A stretch of DNA of 64,000 nucleotides, taken from the NCBI GenBank assembly GCA_017475405.1, contig JAFVFN010000020.1:1-64000 (forward strand). The letters run 5' to 3'. Positions 25,015 through 32,789 of this stretch are shown here, in pieces. Numbering within the stretch: the stretch's first letter is position 1; each line of letters opens with the position of its first letter. Origin of the DNA: Elusimicrobiaceae bacterium. Its GTDB lineage: Bacteria; Elusimicrobiota; Elusimicrobia; Elusimicrobiales; Elusimicrobiaceae. The notes under the pieces were generated by a model. That model was not told the DNA's origin and did no database searches. It saw only the letters and a list, made by a program, of their open reading frames with translations. The translations under genes and the position numbers were made by a program.

Positions 25015-26259
25015 ATGGAAATTAAACGTGACGTGTATTTACGCAAACTTATTGGCAAAAAGCATAATGGTTTGGTCAAAATTATTACGGGGATTAGACG
25101 TTGTGGTAAATCCTATTTACTATTTAATTTATTTAAAGATCATTTGCTGCATTCCGGGGTAGATGAAAAACATATTATAGCCGTAGCCTTAGACAGCTAT
25201 GAAAATGAACCGTTAATTAACCGGGACAACTTATATAAGTATATTACGTCCAAAATAAAAGATAATGACTTATATTATGTGCTACTTGATGAGATCCAAC
25301 TGGTAGAGAAATTTGAGCCTATATTAAACAGTTTGCTGCGCAAACAAAATGTAGATGTATATGTTACGGGAAGTAATTCCAAATTTTTATCTACGGACAT
25401 TATTACGGAATTTCGAGGACGGGGGGATGAAGTGCATGTATATCCCTTGTCGTTTTCTGAATATGCTGCTGCCATGCAGGGAGAGGAAGAAGATATATGG
25501 ACGGATTATTATACCTATGGAGGATTACCCTTAGTAGCCACGTTACAAAACAAAGAAGACAAAGCAGACTACTTACGCAGCCAAATGAATCAGGTTTATC
25601 TAAATGATATCGTGAACCGAAATCATTTACGTAATAGTGAAGAATTAGGTGAATTGGTTAATATGTTAGCCTCAGCGATTGGTTCATATACCAATCCGGC
25701 CAAATTGTCCAGATCGTTTAAAAGTATTAAGCAGGTAACCATTGCTCCTAATACTTTATCTCTGTACCTGACGTATTTACAAAATGCCTTTTTGGTTTCC
25801 CAAGCCATGCGGTTTGATGTCAAGGGAAAAAGGTATATTAATACTCCGCTAAAGTATTATTTTGAAGATGTCGGGCTTCGCAATGCGCGTTTGGGATTTC
25901 GTCAGTTAGAAGAAACACATCTAATGGAAAATATTGTTTATAATGAACTTAGAATACGCGGATTTCAGGTGGATGTCGGACTTGTGGAAGTACGCGAGAA
26001 TACCGGCACTCGTAAACAGTTGGAAGTAGATTTTGTAGCTAATTTAGCTAATAAACGCTATTATATACAATCGGCTCTTAGTGTACTTTCTGAACAAAAA
26101 CGACAACAAGAAATTCGTCCGTTTTTACACGTAAAAGATTCCTTTAAAAAAATTGTATTGGTGGGAGATAAAGCACACACCGTGCAACGCGATAACAACG
26201 GTATCGTGACGATAGGGGTACGTGAGTTTTTGTTAAATCCGCATAGTTTGGAACTGTAA
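25015..26259 (+). CDS. AAA ATPase with a DUF4143-type C-terminal domain (1)
   Basis: A 414-residue protein. The N-terminal AAA_14 ATPase has Walker A GIRRCGKSYLL (about 27-37), Walker B YYVLLDEIQ and sensor VTGSNSKFLS. The C-terminal DUF4143 region contains a YYFEDVGLRNARLG segment and a nuclease-like ENxVYNELRxRG...VDFVA block. These ATPases are common and lineage-expanded in gut bacteria, and their role is unsettled (DNA-linked regulation or defence has been suggested). It is controlled by the duplicated palindrome upstream. It is AT-rich compared with its neighbours. Confidence 0.85.
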   Translation: MEIKRDVYLRKLIGKKHNGLVKIITGIRRCGKSYLLFNLFKDHLLHSGVDEKHIIAVALDSYENEPLINRDNLYKYITSKIKDNDLYYVLLDEIQLVEKFEPILNSLLRKQNVDVYVTGSNSKFLSTDIITEFRGRGDEVHVYPLSFSEYAAAMQGEEEDIWTDYYTYGGLPLVATLQNKEDKADYLRSQMNQVYLNDIVNRNHLRNSEELGELVNMLASAIGSYTNPAKLSRSFKSIKQVTIAPNTLSLYLTYLQNAFLVSQAMRFDVKGKRYINTPLKYYFEDVGLRNARLGFRQLEETHLMENIVYNELRIRGFQVDVGLVEVRENTGTRKQLEVDFVANLANKRYYIQSALSVLSEQKRQQEIRPFLHVKDSFKKIVLVGDKAHTVQRDNNGIVTIGVREFLLNPHSLEL

Positions 26260-26478
26260 TGAAGCTGTGCTCCCATATACGCACACAGTTTAACGTGGAC
26301 TAAAAGTGTTGAAATCTATCTCAACTTTTATCATACTTGTAGTAGATGGTGACACTTTTACCTATATCCTTGATGCATAGAGATATATTGGGAAATTGAT
26401 AAATCTGCACATAGAATAAGGAAAATATGTGCAGATTTAAAAAATATACCTGCAAAAACACTGATTTTTAAGACGAAT

Positions 26479-26520
26479 TTATGCAAATCATAAAACGAAC
26501 TTTACTTTTTGCATAATTTT
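26479..26520 (+). promoter_or_regulatory. dyad and direct repeat before the second ATPase
   Basis: TTATGCAAA at 26479-26487 pairs with TTTGCATAA at 26508-26516. The stretch 26484-26520 is repeated imperfectly at 27768-27804, on the far side of the gene. TATACT at about 26524 may be a -10 box. Confidence 0.45.
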
Positions 26521-26535
26521 AGCTATACTTATTAT

Positions 26536-27684
26536 ATGAATTATATACACAGAACTCTTGAATCATCGTTACTAAAGGCAGTAAAACAATTCCCGGCTGT
26601 AGTTCTTACAGGACCTCGGCAAACAGGAAAATCCACACTGCTCAGGCAGCTTTTTCCTGATTATCATTATGTTACATTGGATGATCTAAACATGCGTACG
26701 CAGGCAAAAGCAGATCCGGCTTTTTTTATTTCTACTTTGAAAATTCCTGTAATTATTGATGAAATACAGTATGTGCCCGAATTGTTAAGTTACATTAAAA
26801 TACATATTGATAATGACCGGGTAAACGGACGGTTTTTGTTGACGGGATCCCAAATATTTAATGTCATGCAGGGAATGAGTGAAACGCTGGCCGGACGGGT
26901 TGCTTTATTTGAGTTATTGCCGTTATCATTTCGTGAATTGGGAAATATTCCCAAAGAAGTTACGATGTGCTATGAACAGATTATCAAAGGATTTTATCCG
27001 GCTCCTAATACGCAGGAGATTGACGAACAGTTCTTTTATAGTGCATATCTGTCTACTTATATAGAACGGGACGTTCGGCAGATTACCAATATCCAAAATA
27101 TCCCTTCGTTTAAACGGTTTTTGTCACTCTTGGCCGGACGGGTGGGAAATTTACTGAATATGAAAGAACTGGCAAATGATTGTGGAATCTCTCTTCCTAC
27201 AGTTAAGAGTTGGCTTGCTATTTTGGAATCAAGCCGTATTATTTATCTGTTAAGACCTTATTATAAAAACTGGGGAAAACGATTAATTAAGACGCCGAAA
27301 GTCTATTTTACAGATACCGGATTATTGGCTTATTTATTACGTTATCAAAACGTGGATACATTGTTAGCAGGACCCATGGCCGGAGCCATATTTGAAAATA
27401 TGGTGGTAATGGAGGCTTTAAAGGATAACCTGGCTCGGTGTACGGGCAATGAGCTTTACTTTTACAGAGACAGTAATCAGGTGGAAGCAGATTTAATTAT
27501 TGACAAAGGGCAATCTTTTGACGTATATGAAATCAAAGCGACGCAAACCATTCAGTCGGCTTTTTCCCGAAATTTAAAACTGATTGATATCCAACCGGCT
27601 GTTAAGAAGGTGCTTACATTGCATCCACAGGTATTGCCGGTACAAACAGGCATTACGGCTGAACCGTGGTGGAGTATCTTATAG
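26536..27684 (+). CDS. AAA ATPase with a DUF4143-type C-terminal domain (2)
   Basis: A 382-residue protein from the ATG at 26536 (MNYIHRTLE); a TTG at 26509 gives a longer frame but lies in the promoter region. Walker A is TGPRQTGKSTLLRQL, Walker B VIIDEIQYVPELL, and the sensor LTGSQIFNVMQGMSE. The C-terminal DUF4143 part has a short winged-helix (MKELANDCGISLPTVKSWLAIL) and the nuclease-like ENMVVMEALK...EVDLII-type block. Its function is uncertain, as for the gene at 25015, to which it is only distantly similar. Confidence 0.86.
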   Translation: MNYIHRTLESSLLKAVKQFPAVVLTGPRQTGKSTLLRQLFPDYHYVTLDDLNMRTQAKADPAFFISTLKIPVIIDEIQYVPELLSYIKIHIDNDRVNGRFLLTGSQIFNVMQGMSETLAGRVALFELLPLSFRELGNIPKEVTMCYEQIIKGFYPAPNTQEIDEQFFYSAYLSTYIERDVRQITNIQNIPSFKRFLSLLAGRVGNLLNMKELANDCGISLPTVKSWLAILESSRIIYLLRPYYKNWGKRLIKTPKVYFTDTGLLAYLLRYQNVDTLLAGPMAGAIFENMVVMEALKDNLARCTGNELYFYRDSNQVEADLIIDKGQSFDVYEIKATQTIQSAFSRNLKLIDIQPAVKKVLTLHPQVLPVQTGITAEPWWSIL

Positions 27685-27767
27685 TCTCGTCTATTGATTA
27701 GGTTCTTATATGCAGAAAGTTCTTTTGCGGACTCCTCTAGGGTTATATAGATATTGAAATATTTATA

Positions 27768-27804
27768 CAAATCATATAACGCGTTTTAATTTTTGCATAA
27801 ATCA
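27768..27804 (+). repeat. second copy of the repeat flanking the ATPase gene
   Basis: CAAATCATATAACG then TTTTGCATAA resembles 26484-26520. The stretch 27685-27930 holds no gene I can support. Confidence 0.35.
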
Positions 27805-27931
27805 TGTGCGAGGTTGTAATAAAGTAACAACAGAATAGCTGGACTCTGTGTTGATGATATCTTTCTGAACCCAAACAAGTTTCTAGTAAAATAGTGTTAA
27901 TTTTGCTAAAATATTACATATTAAGTAGTTA

Positions 27932-28203
27932 AGGAGTATATAGTAACCCTCGCTAAGGGGGACTTACAATTTCATCTGTTTTTGGAATCCTATGAAGAAT
28001 AGGATGGTTGCAGGATAACCTGCACCAGTGTCGTCCAAGAGCAGTCGTTTAGGTAGAAAATGTTAGGAAGTCATGAGCCTGATGTTTTCTGCCAAATGTT
28101 CACATATTCTCGTTTAGATTTTTCTATGGAGGATTTGTGCAACTACGGCTGCTTATTGGTTATACCCGACACTGGATAGCTGATAAGTAGCCGCTTTTTA
28201 TTT
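27932..28203 (+). ncRNA. structured leader RNA of the polysaccharide cluster, first segment
   Basis: About 270 nt with successive hairpins: ATCCTAT/ATAGGAT at 27987-28005, TGCAGG/CCTGCA at 28009-28024, a 16-bp stem (with GU pairs) at 28052-28093 closing the loop AAGTCATGAG, and then an intrinsic terminator. It could be a leader that is attenuated or an independent small RNA. No known family was recognised. Confidence 0.55.
28146..28203 (+). terminator. leader terminator 1
   Basis: CGGCTGCTTAT at 28146-28156 pairs with ATAAGTAGCCG at 28183-28193 (one GU), followed by CTTTTTATTT. Confidence 0.75.
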
Positions 28204-28229
28204 AACCGTCCAACTTTTTCATTTGTATT

Positions 28230-28263
28230 ACAGGATTCCAAGAAATTGGGATCCTGTTTTTTC
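28230..28263 (+). terminator. leader terminator 2
   Basis: ACAGGATTCCA at 28230-28240 pairs with TGGGATCCTGT at 28247-28257 around AGAAAT, followed by TTTTTTC. Confidence 0.82.
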
Positions 28264-28276
28264 GTTTGGAAATTTT

Positions 28277-28344
28277 TAGATTTTAGGCACCTAAAGCCGA
28301 AAATCTAAGCGGAAGAGAAGTCATGAGCTCTGAAGTTTAGATTT
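28277..28344 (+). promoter_or_regulatory. alternative hairpins with the repeated AAGTCATGAG loop
   Basis: AGATTTTAGGC can pair with GCCGAAAATCT (about 28277-28306). Alternatively AAATCTAAGC at 28301-28310 pairs with GTTTAGATTT at 28335-28344, leaving an inner AGAG/CTCT stem that closes loop AAGTCATGAG (28318-28327). The two folds share 28301-28306, so they exclude each other. Confidence 0.55.
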
Positions 28345-28345
28345 G

Positions 28346-28419
28346 AGCTTGGTCCATAAAGGACGGTAGCTCAGGTCGTTAATCCGTGCAGTACTTTAGG
28401 TGCGTACGGATTAACGACC
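28346..28419 (+). promoter_or_regulatory. ops/JUMPstart-like element and long inverted repeat
   Basis: GTCC-ATAAA-GGAC is followed by GGTAGCTC, similar to the GGTAG core of ops elements. GGTCGTTAATCCGT at 28374-28387 then pairs perfectly (14 bp) with ACGGATTAACGACC at 28406-28419. The repeat ends 15 nt before the first glycosyltransferase ATG. Confidence 0.5.
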
Positions 28420-28434
28420 GGTTTAGGGATATTT

Positions 28435-29601
28435 ATGAAGATAGTAATTTTAGCCAATGACACAACCAATCTGTATAACCACCGATATGAGGTAGTCAGT
28501 GGGCTTGTACAATCCGGATATTCAGTAGAAATCATAGCCGAACTCCAACACTTTACTCAAAAATTTATCTCCTTGGGCTGTACTCTTACCCCTTTAACGG
28601 TCAACCGTCACCAGAAGAACCCGCTTAATGACTTACGAGTCCTGTATACCTACTATAAGCTGTTAAAGGTATCTAAACCGGACGTAGTATTAACCTATAA
28701 CATAAAGCCCAATATATATGGAGGATTAGCCTGTCAGCTATTGGGACTTACCTACTTACCCAATATTACAGGACTGGGTACCGCAGTAGAATACCCCGGT
28801 ATGCTCCAAAAACTGACCGTATTACTCTATAAACTGGCTATGCGTAAGGCACACAGTATATTCTTCCAAAATACAGAAAATAGGTCATTTTTTGAAAAAA
28901 ACGGGATAATTGGAAGGAAAACACATGCGGTATTATTGCCAGGTAGTGGAGTAAATCTAACGAAACATCCTCTATTGCCATATCCTACAAGGCCCGGTTC
29001 AACGAATGAGCCCCATACTACAGAGGAGATACACTTCTTATTTGTGGCCCGTATTTTAAAAGAGAAAGGCATAGATATGTACTTAGAGGCAGCCAAACGA
29101 TTTAGCTCTCCTACTGTTAAGTTCCACATCTGTGGACCATTTGACTCTGTAGAATACAAATCCAAAGTAGAAGAAGCGGTAGAAGAGGGTATAGTCCTAT
29201 ACCATGGGCAACAACAGGATATGAATCCGTTCTTTAAGCAATGTGCCTGTTTATTACACCCATCCTGGTACCCGGAAGGGATGAGCAACGTATTGTTAGA
29301 GGCAGCGGCATCAGGTAGACCGGCCATTACGACAAACCGTGCGGGGTGCAGGGAAGTAGTAGAGGATGGAAAGACGGGGTATATAGTACCGGTGCAGGAT
29401 GAAGAGGCCTTCTTACGAGCTATAGAAAAGTTCTTATCCCTTTCTTGGGAAGAAAGAAAAGAAATGGGCTTCAATGCTAGAGCCAAAGTAGAAAAAGAGT
29501 TTAACAGGCAGTTGGTGGTAGATAGCTATATAAAAACCCTGAGTAAATTACAGGCTATATCGGATTATATCCCTCATCATACGGAGCGACAACATGTTTG
29601 A
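28435..29601 (+). CDS. family 4 glycosyltransferase
   Basis: A 388-residue GT-B fold retaining glycosyltransferase. The N-terminal Rossmann half begins MKIVILANDTTNLYNHR, and the C-terminal half has the donor-binding FLFVARILKEKGID segment and the GT4 motif YPEGMSNVLLEAAASGRPAI with E-x7-E spacing. The N-terminal GLGTAVEYPG segment is like those of undecaprenyl-linked N-acetylsugar transferases. It is cytoplasmic or membrane-associated and is the first gene of the surface polysaccharide cluster. It overlaps the next frame by 8 nt. Confidence 0.88.
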   Translation: MKIVILANDTTNLYNHRYEVVSGLVQSGYSVEIIAELQHFTQKFISLGCTLTPLTVNRHQKNPLNDLRVLYTYYKLLKVSKPDVVLTYNIKPNIYGGLACQLLGLTYLPNITGLGTAVEYPGMLQKLTVLLYKLAMRKAHSIFFQNTENRSFFEKNGIIGRKTHAVLLPGSGVNLTKHPLLPYPTRPGSTNEPHTTEEIHFLFVARILKEKGIDMYLEAAKRFSSPTVKFHICGPFDSVEYKSKVEEAVEEGIVLYHGQQQDMNPFFKQCACLLHPSWYPEGMSNVLLEAAASGRPAITTNRAGCREVVEDGKTGYIVPVQDEEAFLRAIEKFLSLSWEERKEMGFNARAKVEKEFNRQLVVDSYIKTLSKLQAISDYIPHHTERQHV

Positions 29602-29863
29602 TTATAAAAAACTGATAAAAAGTCGATCCTTACGTATTAAGATATTACGTTTATTAGATTTTGTACCGGACGGATGGATGTTACGGGTGCAGTATTTTAT
29701 TAAGACAGGTCGGATATTACACCTCAAAAACCCTCAACGTTATACAGAAAAGCTGCAATGGTACAAGCTGTACTATAAAGACCCACTTATGGCGCAATGT
29801 GTAGACAAGTATGAGGTAAGACGATACGTAGCAAAAAGTGCTGGGGGGGGGGGTACTAAATGA
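29594..29863 (+). CDS. TupA-like ATP-grasp protein, N-terminal part (phase-off)
   Basis: An 89-residue frame starting at the ATG at 29594 inside the end of the GT4 gene. It has the TupA-like N-terminal pattern (LKNPQRYTEKLQWYKLYYKDPL, then VDKYEVRRYVA). Translation enters a G11 run at 29843-29853 and stops at a TGA directly after (GGGGTK). The remaining domain is in the +1 frame (29838-30500). With one G fewer the frame reads through as KSAGGGVLNECYGVF, matching the paralog at 35726. The full product would have about 301 residues. Confidence 0.75.
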   Translation: MFDYKKLIKSRSLRIKILRLLDFVPDGWMLRVQYFIKTGRILHLKNPQRYTEKLQWYKLYYKDPLMAQCVDKYEVRRYVAKSAGGGGTK

Positions 29864-30500
29864 ATGTTATGGGGTGTTTATGCGAGTAGAAGATATTGAT
29901 TTCGATACACTTCCGAACAGTTTTGTACTTAAGGATACATTGGGCAGTGGAGGGAACGATGTTATTATCGTGAAAGATAAGGCCCAAGCAGATATCCCGG
30001 ATATTAAAAAGAAATTGGTCCAATGGTTAGAACGTCCGAGCAGGGGTAAGAACAGTGGGAGAGAATGGGTGTATGAAAATAAACCTCACCGTATTTTAAT
30101 AGAAAAATACCTAACAGACAGTAATCAGCTCAATGGAATTGTAGATTATAAGTTCTTTTGTTTTCAGGGAAAGGTTAAGTACGTAGTGCTGGATGTAGAT
30201 CGATATATTCATCATAGACGTAATATTTATACAGCGAATTGGGAATATTTGCCTGTATCTACAGACCATGAGACCTATGGAGATACGATACACCTACCGG
30301 GACTCTTTGAAACAATGAAGCACGTAGCTGAAACACTGAGTCGTCCGTTTCCTGCAGTAAGAGTGGATCTATATCAGGTAAATCAACAAATTTATTTTGG
30401 AGAATTAACTTTTTATCCATGGTCTGGGTATGTAACTTTTACACCGGATGAGTTTGATTTTACGTTGGGAAAATGTTTTGTGTTACCCACAAAAGAATAA
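29838..30500 (+). CDS. TupA-like ATP-grasp protein, C-terminal part
   Basis: It holds the main ATP-grasp domain: IDFDTLPNSFVLKDTLGSGGNDVIIVKDK, REWVYENKPHRILIEKYL, VDYKFFCFQGKVKYVVLDVDR, and the metal-site region AVRVDLYQVNQQIYFGELTFYPWSG. TupA-like proteins occur in capsule and teichuronopeptide loci and probably ligate an amino acid or another group to the glycan. The nominal GTG start at 29838 lies before the G-run; real expression probably depends on the run length. Confidence 0.75.
   Translation: MLGGGVLNECYGVFMRVEDIDFDTLPNSFVLKDTLGSGGNDVIIVKDKAQADIPDIKKKLVQWLERPSRGKNSGREWVYENKPHRILIEKYLTDSNQLNGIVDYKFFCFQGKVKYVVLDVDRYIHHRRNIYTANWEYLPVSTDHETYGDTIHLPGLFETMKHVAETLSRPFPAVRVDLYQVNQQIYFGELTFYPWSGYVTFTPDEFDFTLGKCFVLPTKE
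29843..29853 (+). repeat. poly-G tract (G11) inside a coding region
   Basis: Eleven consecutive G residues interrupt the TupA-like gene. One G fewer (G10) restores the reading frame. Confidence 0.95.
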
Positions 30501-30501
30501 T

Positions 30502-30591
30502 ATGCGTTTTTTAATAACAGTACCCATCTATAATGTGGTTGCCTTTTTATCACAATGTATTAAGAGTATGTTAGAAAGGATATATTTATGA
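30502..30591 (+). pseudogene. truncated family 2 glycosyltransferase N-terminus
   Basis: A 29-codon frame begins MRFLITVPIYNVVAFLSQCI, the typical start of a GT2 enzyme, then stops at a TGA overlapping the next ATG. It is a remnant of another glycosyltransferase and marks a recombination or deletion junction. Confidence 0.65.
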
Positions 30592-31571
30592 CACAACCAG
30601 TGATATCAGTTATACTTCCTGCATATAATGCTTCTCAAACCTTGGCACGAGCTATTTGTTCTGTAAGGGAGCAGACTTTTCAGAATTGGGAATTAATAGT
30701 TGTTGACGACGGCTCAAAAGATGACACTTTGCAAATTGCTGAAGAGTTTGCTCAAGTAGATAAACGCATACATGTTGTTACACAGGACAACGGTGGGCGG
30801 TCTAGAGCACGCAATACTGGTCTTGTAAATTCGAATGGTATGTATATAGCTTTTTTGGATGCAGATGACTATTTCTTTACAAATTCCTTATTTGATTTAT
30901 TAGATTCTGCTAAAAAATATAAAAGCGATTTGGTAATTGGCGAAATTGTATCTTCGCATCATCGGTCTATATTAAAAAATTCTTTTTTTGAAGAGATACA
31001 GGCAATTGAATATCTGTTTGCATTGAAGAAAAATCAACGCCTTTTTAATTCTTTGTGGAATAAATTATTTAAACGAGAAATTGTTACGCGCTATCAACTT
31101 CAATTCCCTGTTGGTATTGAAATGGGTGAAGATACTATATTCGTATTATCCTACATTCTTCATTTACATACTTTAAGTACGATTAGCAATCCTGTTTGTA
31201 ATTATTTTCCACAAAAAAATTCTATTACTAGAAGACCTTTCTCTATTGATTATGTTGACCGTAAACATATGGCACACCTTCTATGGGTCGATATTTTTAA
31301 AAAATGGCACTTACCAGTACAGAGGGTTTATAGATCTTTTTTTACAATGCGTATGTTTGGTTGTTCTCGTATGGCTAAAGATAACCCATCTTTATTGAAA
31401 GAATTAATTCAGCAAACTTTCAATGACCCATATATTCTGGATTTTGCAAAACAAATACAAAATACTTGTTATGATAATTTTTTTGCCGTACTTATACGAG
31501 AAAAGCATGCCAGAATATGGACATTATGTGCAAAATTTATTGCCATTTTTCGAAAAATTATAGGAAGGTAA
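30588..31571 (+). CDS. family 2 glycosyltransferase
   Basis: A 327-residue GT-A inverting glycosyltransferase. VISVILPAYNASQTLARAI opens the fold, VVDDGSKDDTLQI contains the nucleotide-binding Asp, and AFLDADDYF is the DxD-type metal site. MGEDTIFVL fits the ED-type catalytic base region. The C-terminal 80 residues are basic and probably membrane-associated. AT content rises sharply here compared with the GT4 gene. The acceptor and sugar are unknown. Confidence 0.88.
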   Translation: MTQPVISVILPAYNASQTLARAICSVREQTFQNWELIVVDDGSKDDTLQIAEEFAQVDKRIHVVTQDNGGRSRARNTGLVNSNGMYIAFLDADDYFFTNSLFDLLDSAKKYKSDLVIGEIVSSHHRSILKNSFFEEIQAIEYLFALKKNQRLFNSLWNKLFKREIVTRYQLQFPVGIEMGEDTIFVLSYILHLHTLSTISNPVCNYFPQKNSITRRPFSIDYVDRKHMAHLLWVDIFKKWHLPVQRVYRSFFTMRMFGCSRMAKDNPSLLKELIQQTFNDPYILDFAKQIQNTCYDNFFAVLIREKHARIWTLCAKFIAIFRKIIGR

Positions 31572-31575
31572 ATAG

Positions 31576-32655
31576 ATGCTTATTTATATTATTAATATAA
31601 TCTTGTTATTATTTTATTCAACAATTTATATATTTATGCCTAAAACAAAATTATCTAAATTTGTTTTTATTTGTCTATCCTTTGGACAAACTTTTTTGTT
31701 ATATGCGTTCCGTTCTAAATATGTTGGTACGGATACTTTGAGCATGGCAACCGCATACGCTAGCACAAATTTTAGCAGAATTTCAGCATATATGGAGGTA
31801 AAAGCACCGTTATATTATTTGCTCAGAGACATATTCCATATTTTTATTCCAACTGAACAAGGGTATATGATATTATGTGGAATTTTTATTGTTGGTGGTA
31901 CGGCACTATATATTGCTCGAAATTCTAAAAATATCATTCTGTCTACTTTTCTATTTTTTTCCTTGTATTTTTTCTTTCAATCTATGAATGTAGCCCGGCA
32001 ATTCATAGCTATTGTGTTAGCTGCCAATGGGTTGGTATTCGTTAGTGAAAATAAAAAACTTCCTGCATTTATATGGATGATGTCTGCTTTATTTATTCAC
32101 TCCACTGCTATCATTTTGCTGCCATTTTTAGGCTTATTATTTATAAAAAAAATATTTTACAGACGTATTTTTATGTTTGGCTATTGTATGGCACTTATCA
32201 CTTTTTCTCCCTTAATTTCTCTTTTTACCTCTCTATTCCCAGTATATGATTCTTTGTATATCTCTTCAGGCTCTCTATACCAGATAGGAAAAAACCGTAA
32301 GGTCGTCCTAACTCTCTTTTATATGTTTTTATTTGTATGTACGTGGATTTCATATTTTAAATTAAAAAAGAAACAAACTTTGCAAGAAAATAATCAATGG
32401 GAATTCTATTTGTGTTGTCTAGCGTGCACAATAATTATAGGTTTTTTGGCATTGAGATCTCTTTTGCTAACGCGGATGGAATATTATTTTTCGTTTACAC
32501 TCATTTTATTTATTCCGCTTGTTTTGAGCAAATTCAATTCACGAAGCAAACGGATTCTTTACTTACTTACTTACTTACTTACGGCGATCCCCGGCATATT
32601 TCAATTTGTCGCAAATCATGGAGAAATATGTCCATATCTTTTCTTTTGGGAATAA
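31576..32655 (+). CDS. EpsG-family polysaccharide polymerase (Wzy-like)
   Basis: A 359-residue membrane protein with about ten hydrophobic helices. EpsG-type motifs are visible: AFRSKYVGTDTLSM near residue 47, NVARQFIAIVLAANG near 137 and ALFIHSTAIILLP near 170. It should join repeat units on the periplasmic side. The gene carries a (TTAC)6 tract near its 3' end, coding LLTYLLT about 20 residues before the stop. Slippage there would change only the C-terminal tail. It is very AT-rich. Confidence 0.82.
   Translation: MLIYIINIILLLFYSTIYIFMPKTKLSKFVFICLSFGQTFLLYAFRSKYVGTDTLSMATAYASTNFSRISAYMEVKAPLYYLLRDIFHIFIPTEQGYMILCGIFIVGGTALYIARNSKNIILSTFLFFSLYFFFQSMNVARQFIAIVLAANGLVFVSENKKLPAFIWMMSALFIHSTAIILLPFLGLLFIKKIFYRRIFMFGYCMALITFSPLISLFTSLFPVYDSLYISSGSLYQIGKNRKVVLTLFYMFLFVCTWISYFKLKKKQTLQENNQWEFYLCCLACTIIIGFLALRSLLLTRMEYYFSFTLILFIPLVLSKFNSRSKRILYLLTYLLTAIPGIFQFVANHGEICPYLFFWE
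32559..32582 (+). repeat. tetranucleotide repeat (TTAC)6
   Basis: Six perfect TTAC units lie within the polymerase coding sequence. Unit loss or gain shifts the frame. Confidence 0.92.
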
Positions 32656-32789
32656 CTTAAGTGTTGAGAAAGTGTAATGATTTTTGAATTATTGATTCAA
32701 TTTATCGATAGAGAAGGATGTTATACCAGATCTATTAGATTGGATCGTAGAATATTTCATTTCTAAATGAATAGTTAGTTGTGAATTTT

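Noticed and set aside
25015..27684. Possible two-gene defence operon of DUF4143 ATPases
   Set aside because: The genes have separate promoters and are only distantly similar, and no nuclease, toxin or other effector lies between or beside them, so an operon-level defence system is not supported.
28009..28026. tRNA-like stem pattern in the polysaccharide leader
   Set aside because: No T-loop (GTTCRA), anticodon arm or acceptor stem of proper length could be assembled; no tRNA was found anywhere in the window.
32397..32660. Alternative 87-codon frame over the polymerase 3' end
   Set aside because: It overlaps the polymerase completely, lacks a ribosome site and has no family resemblance.
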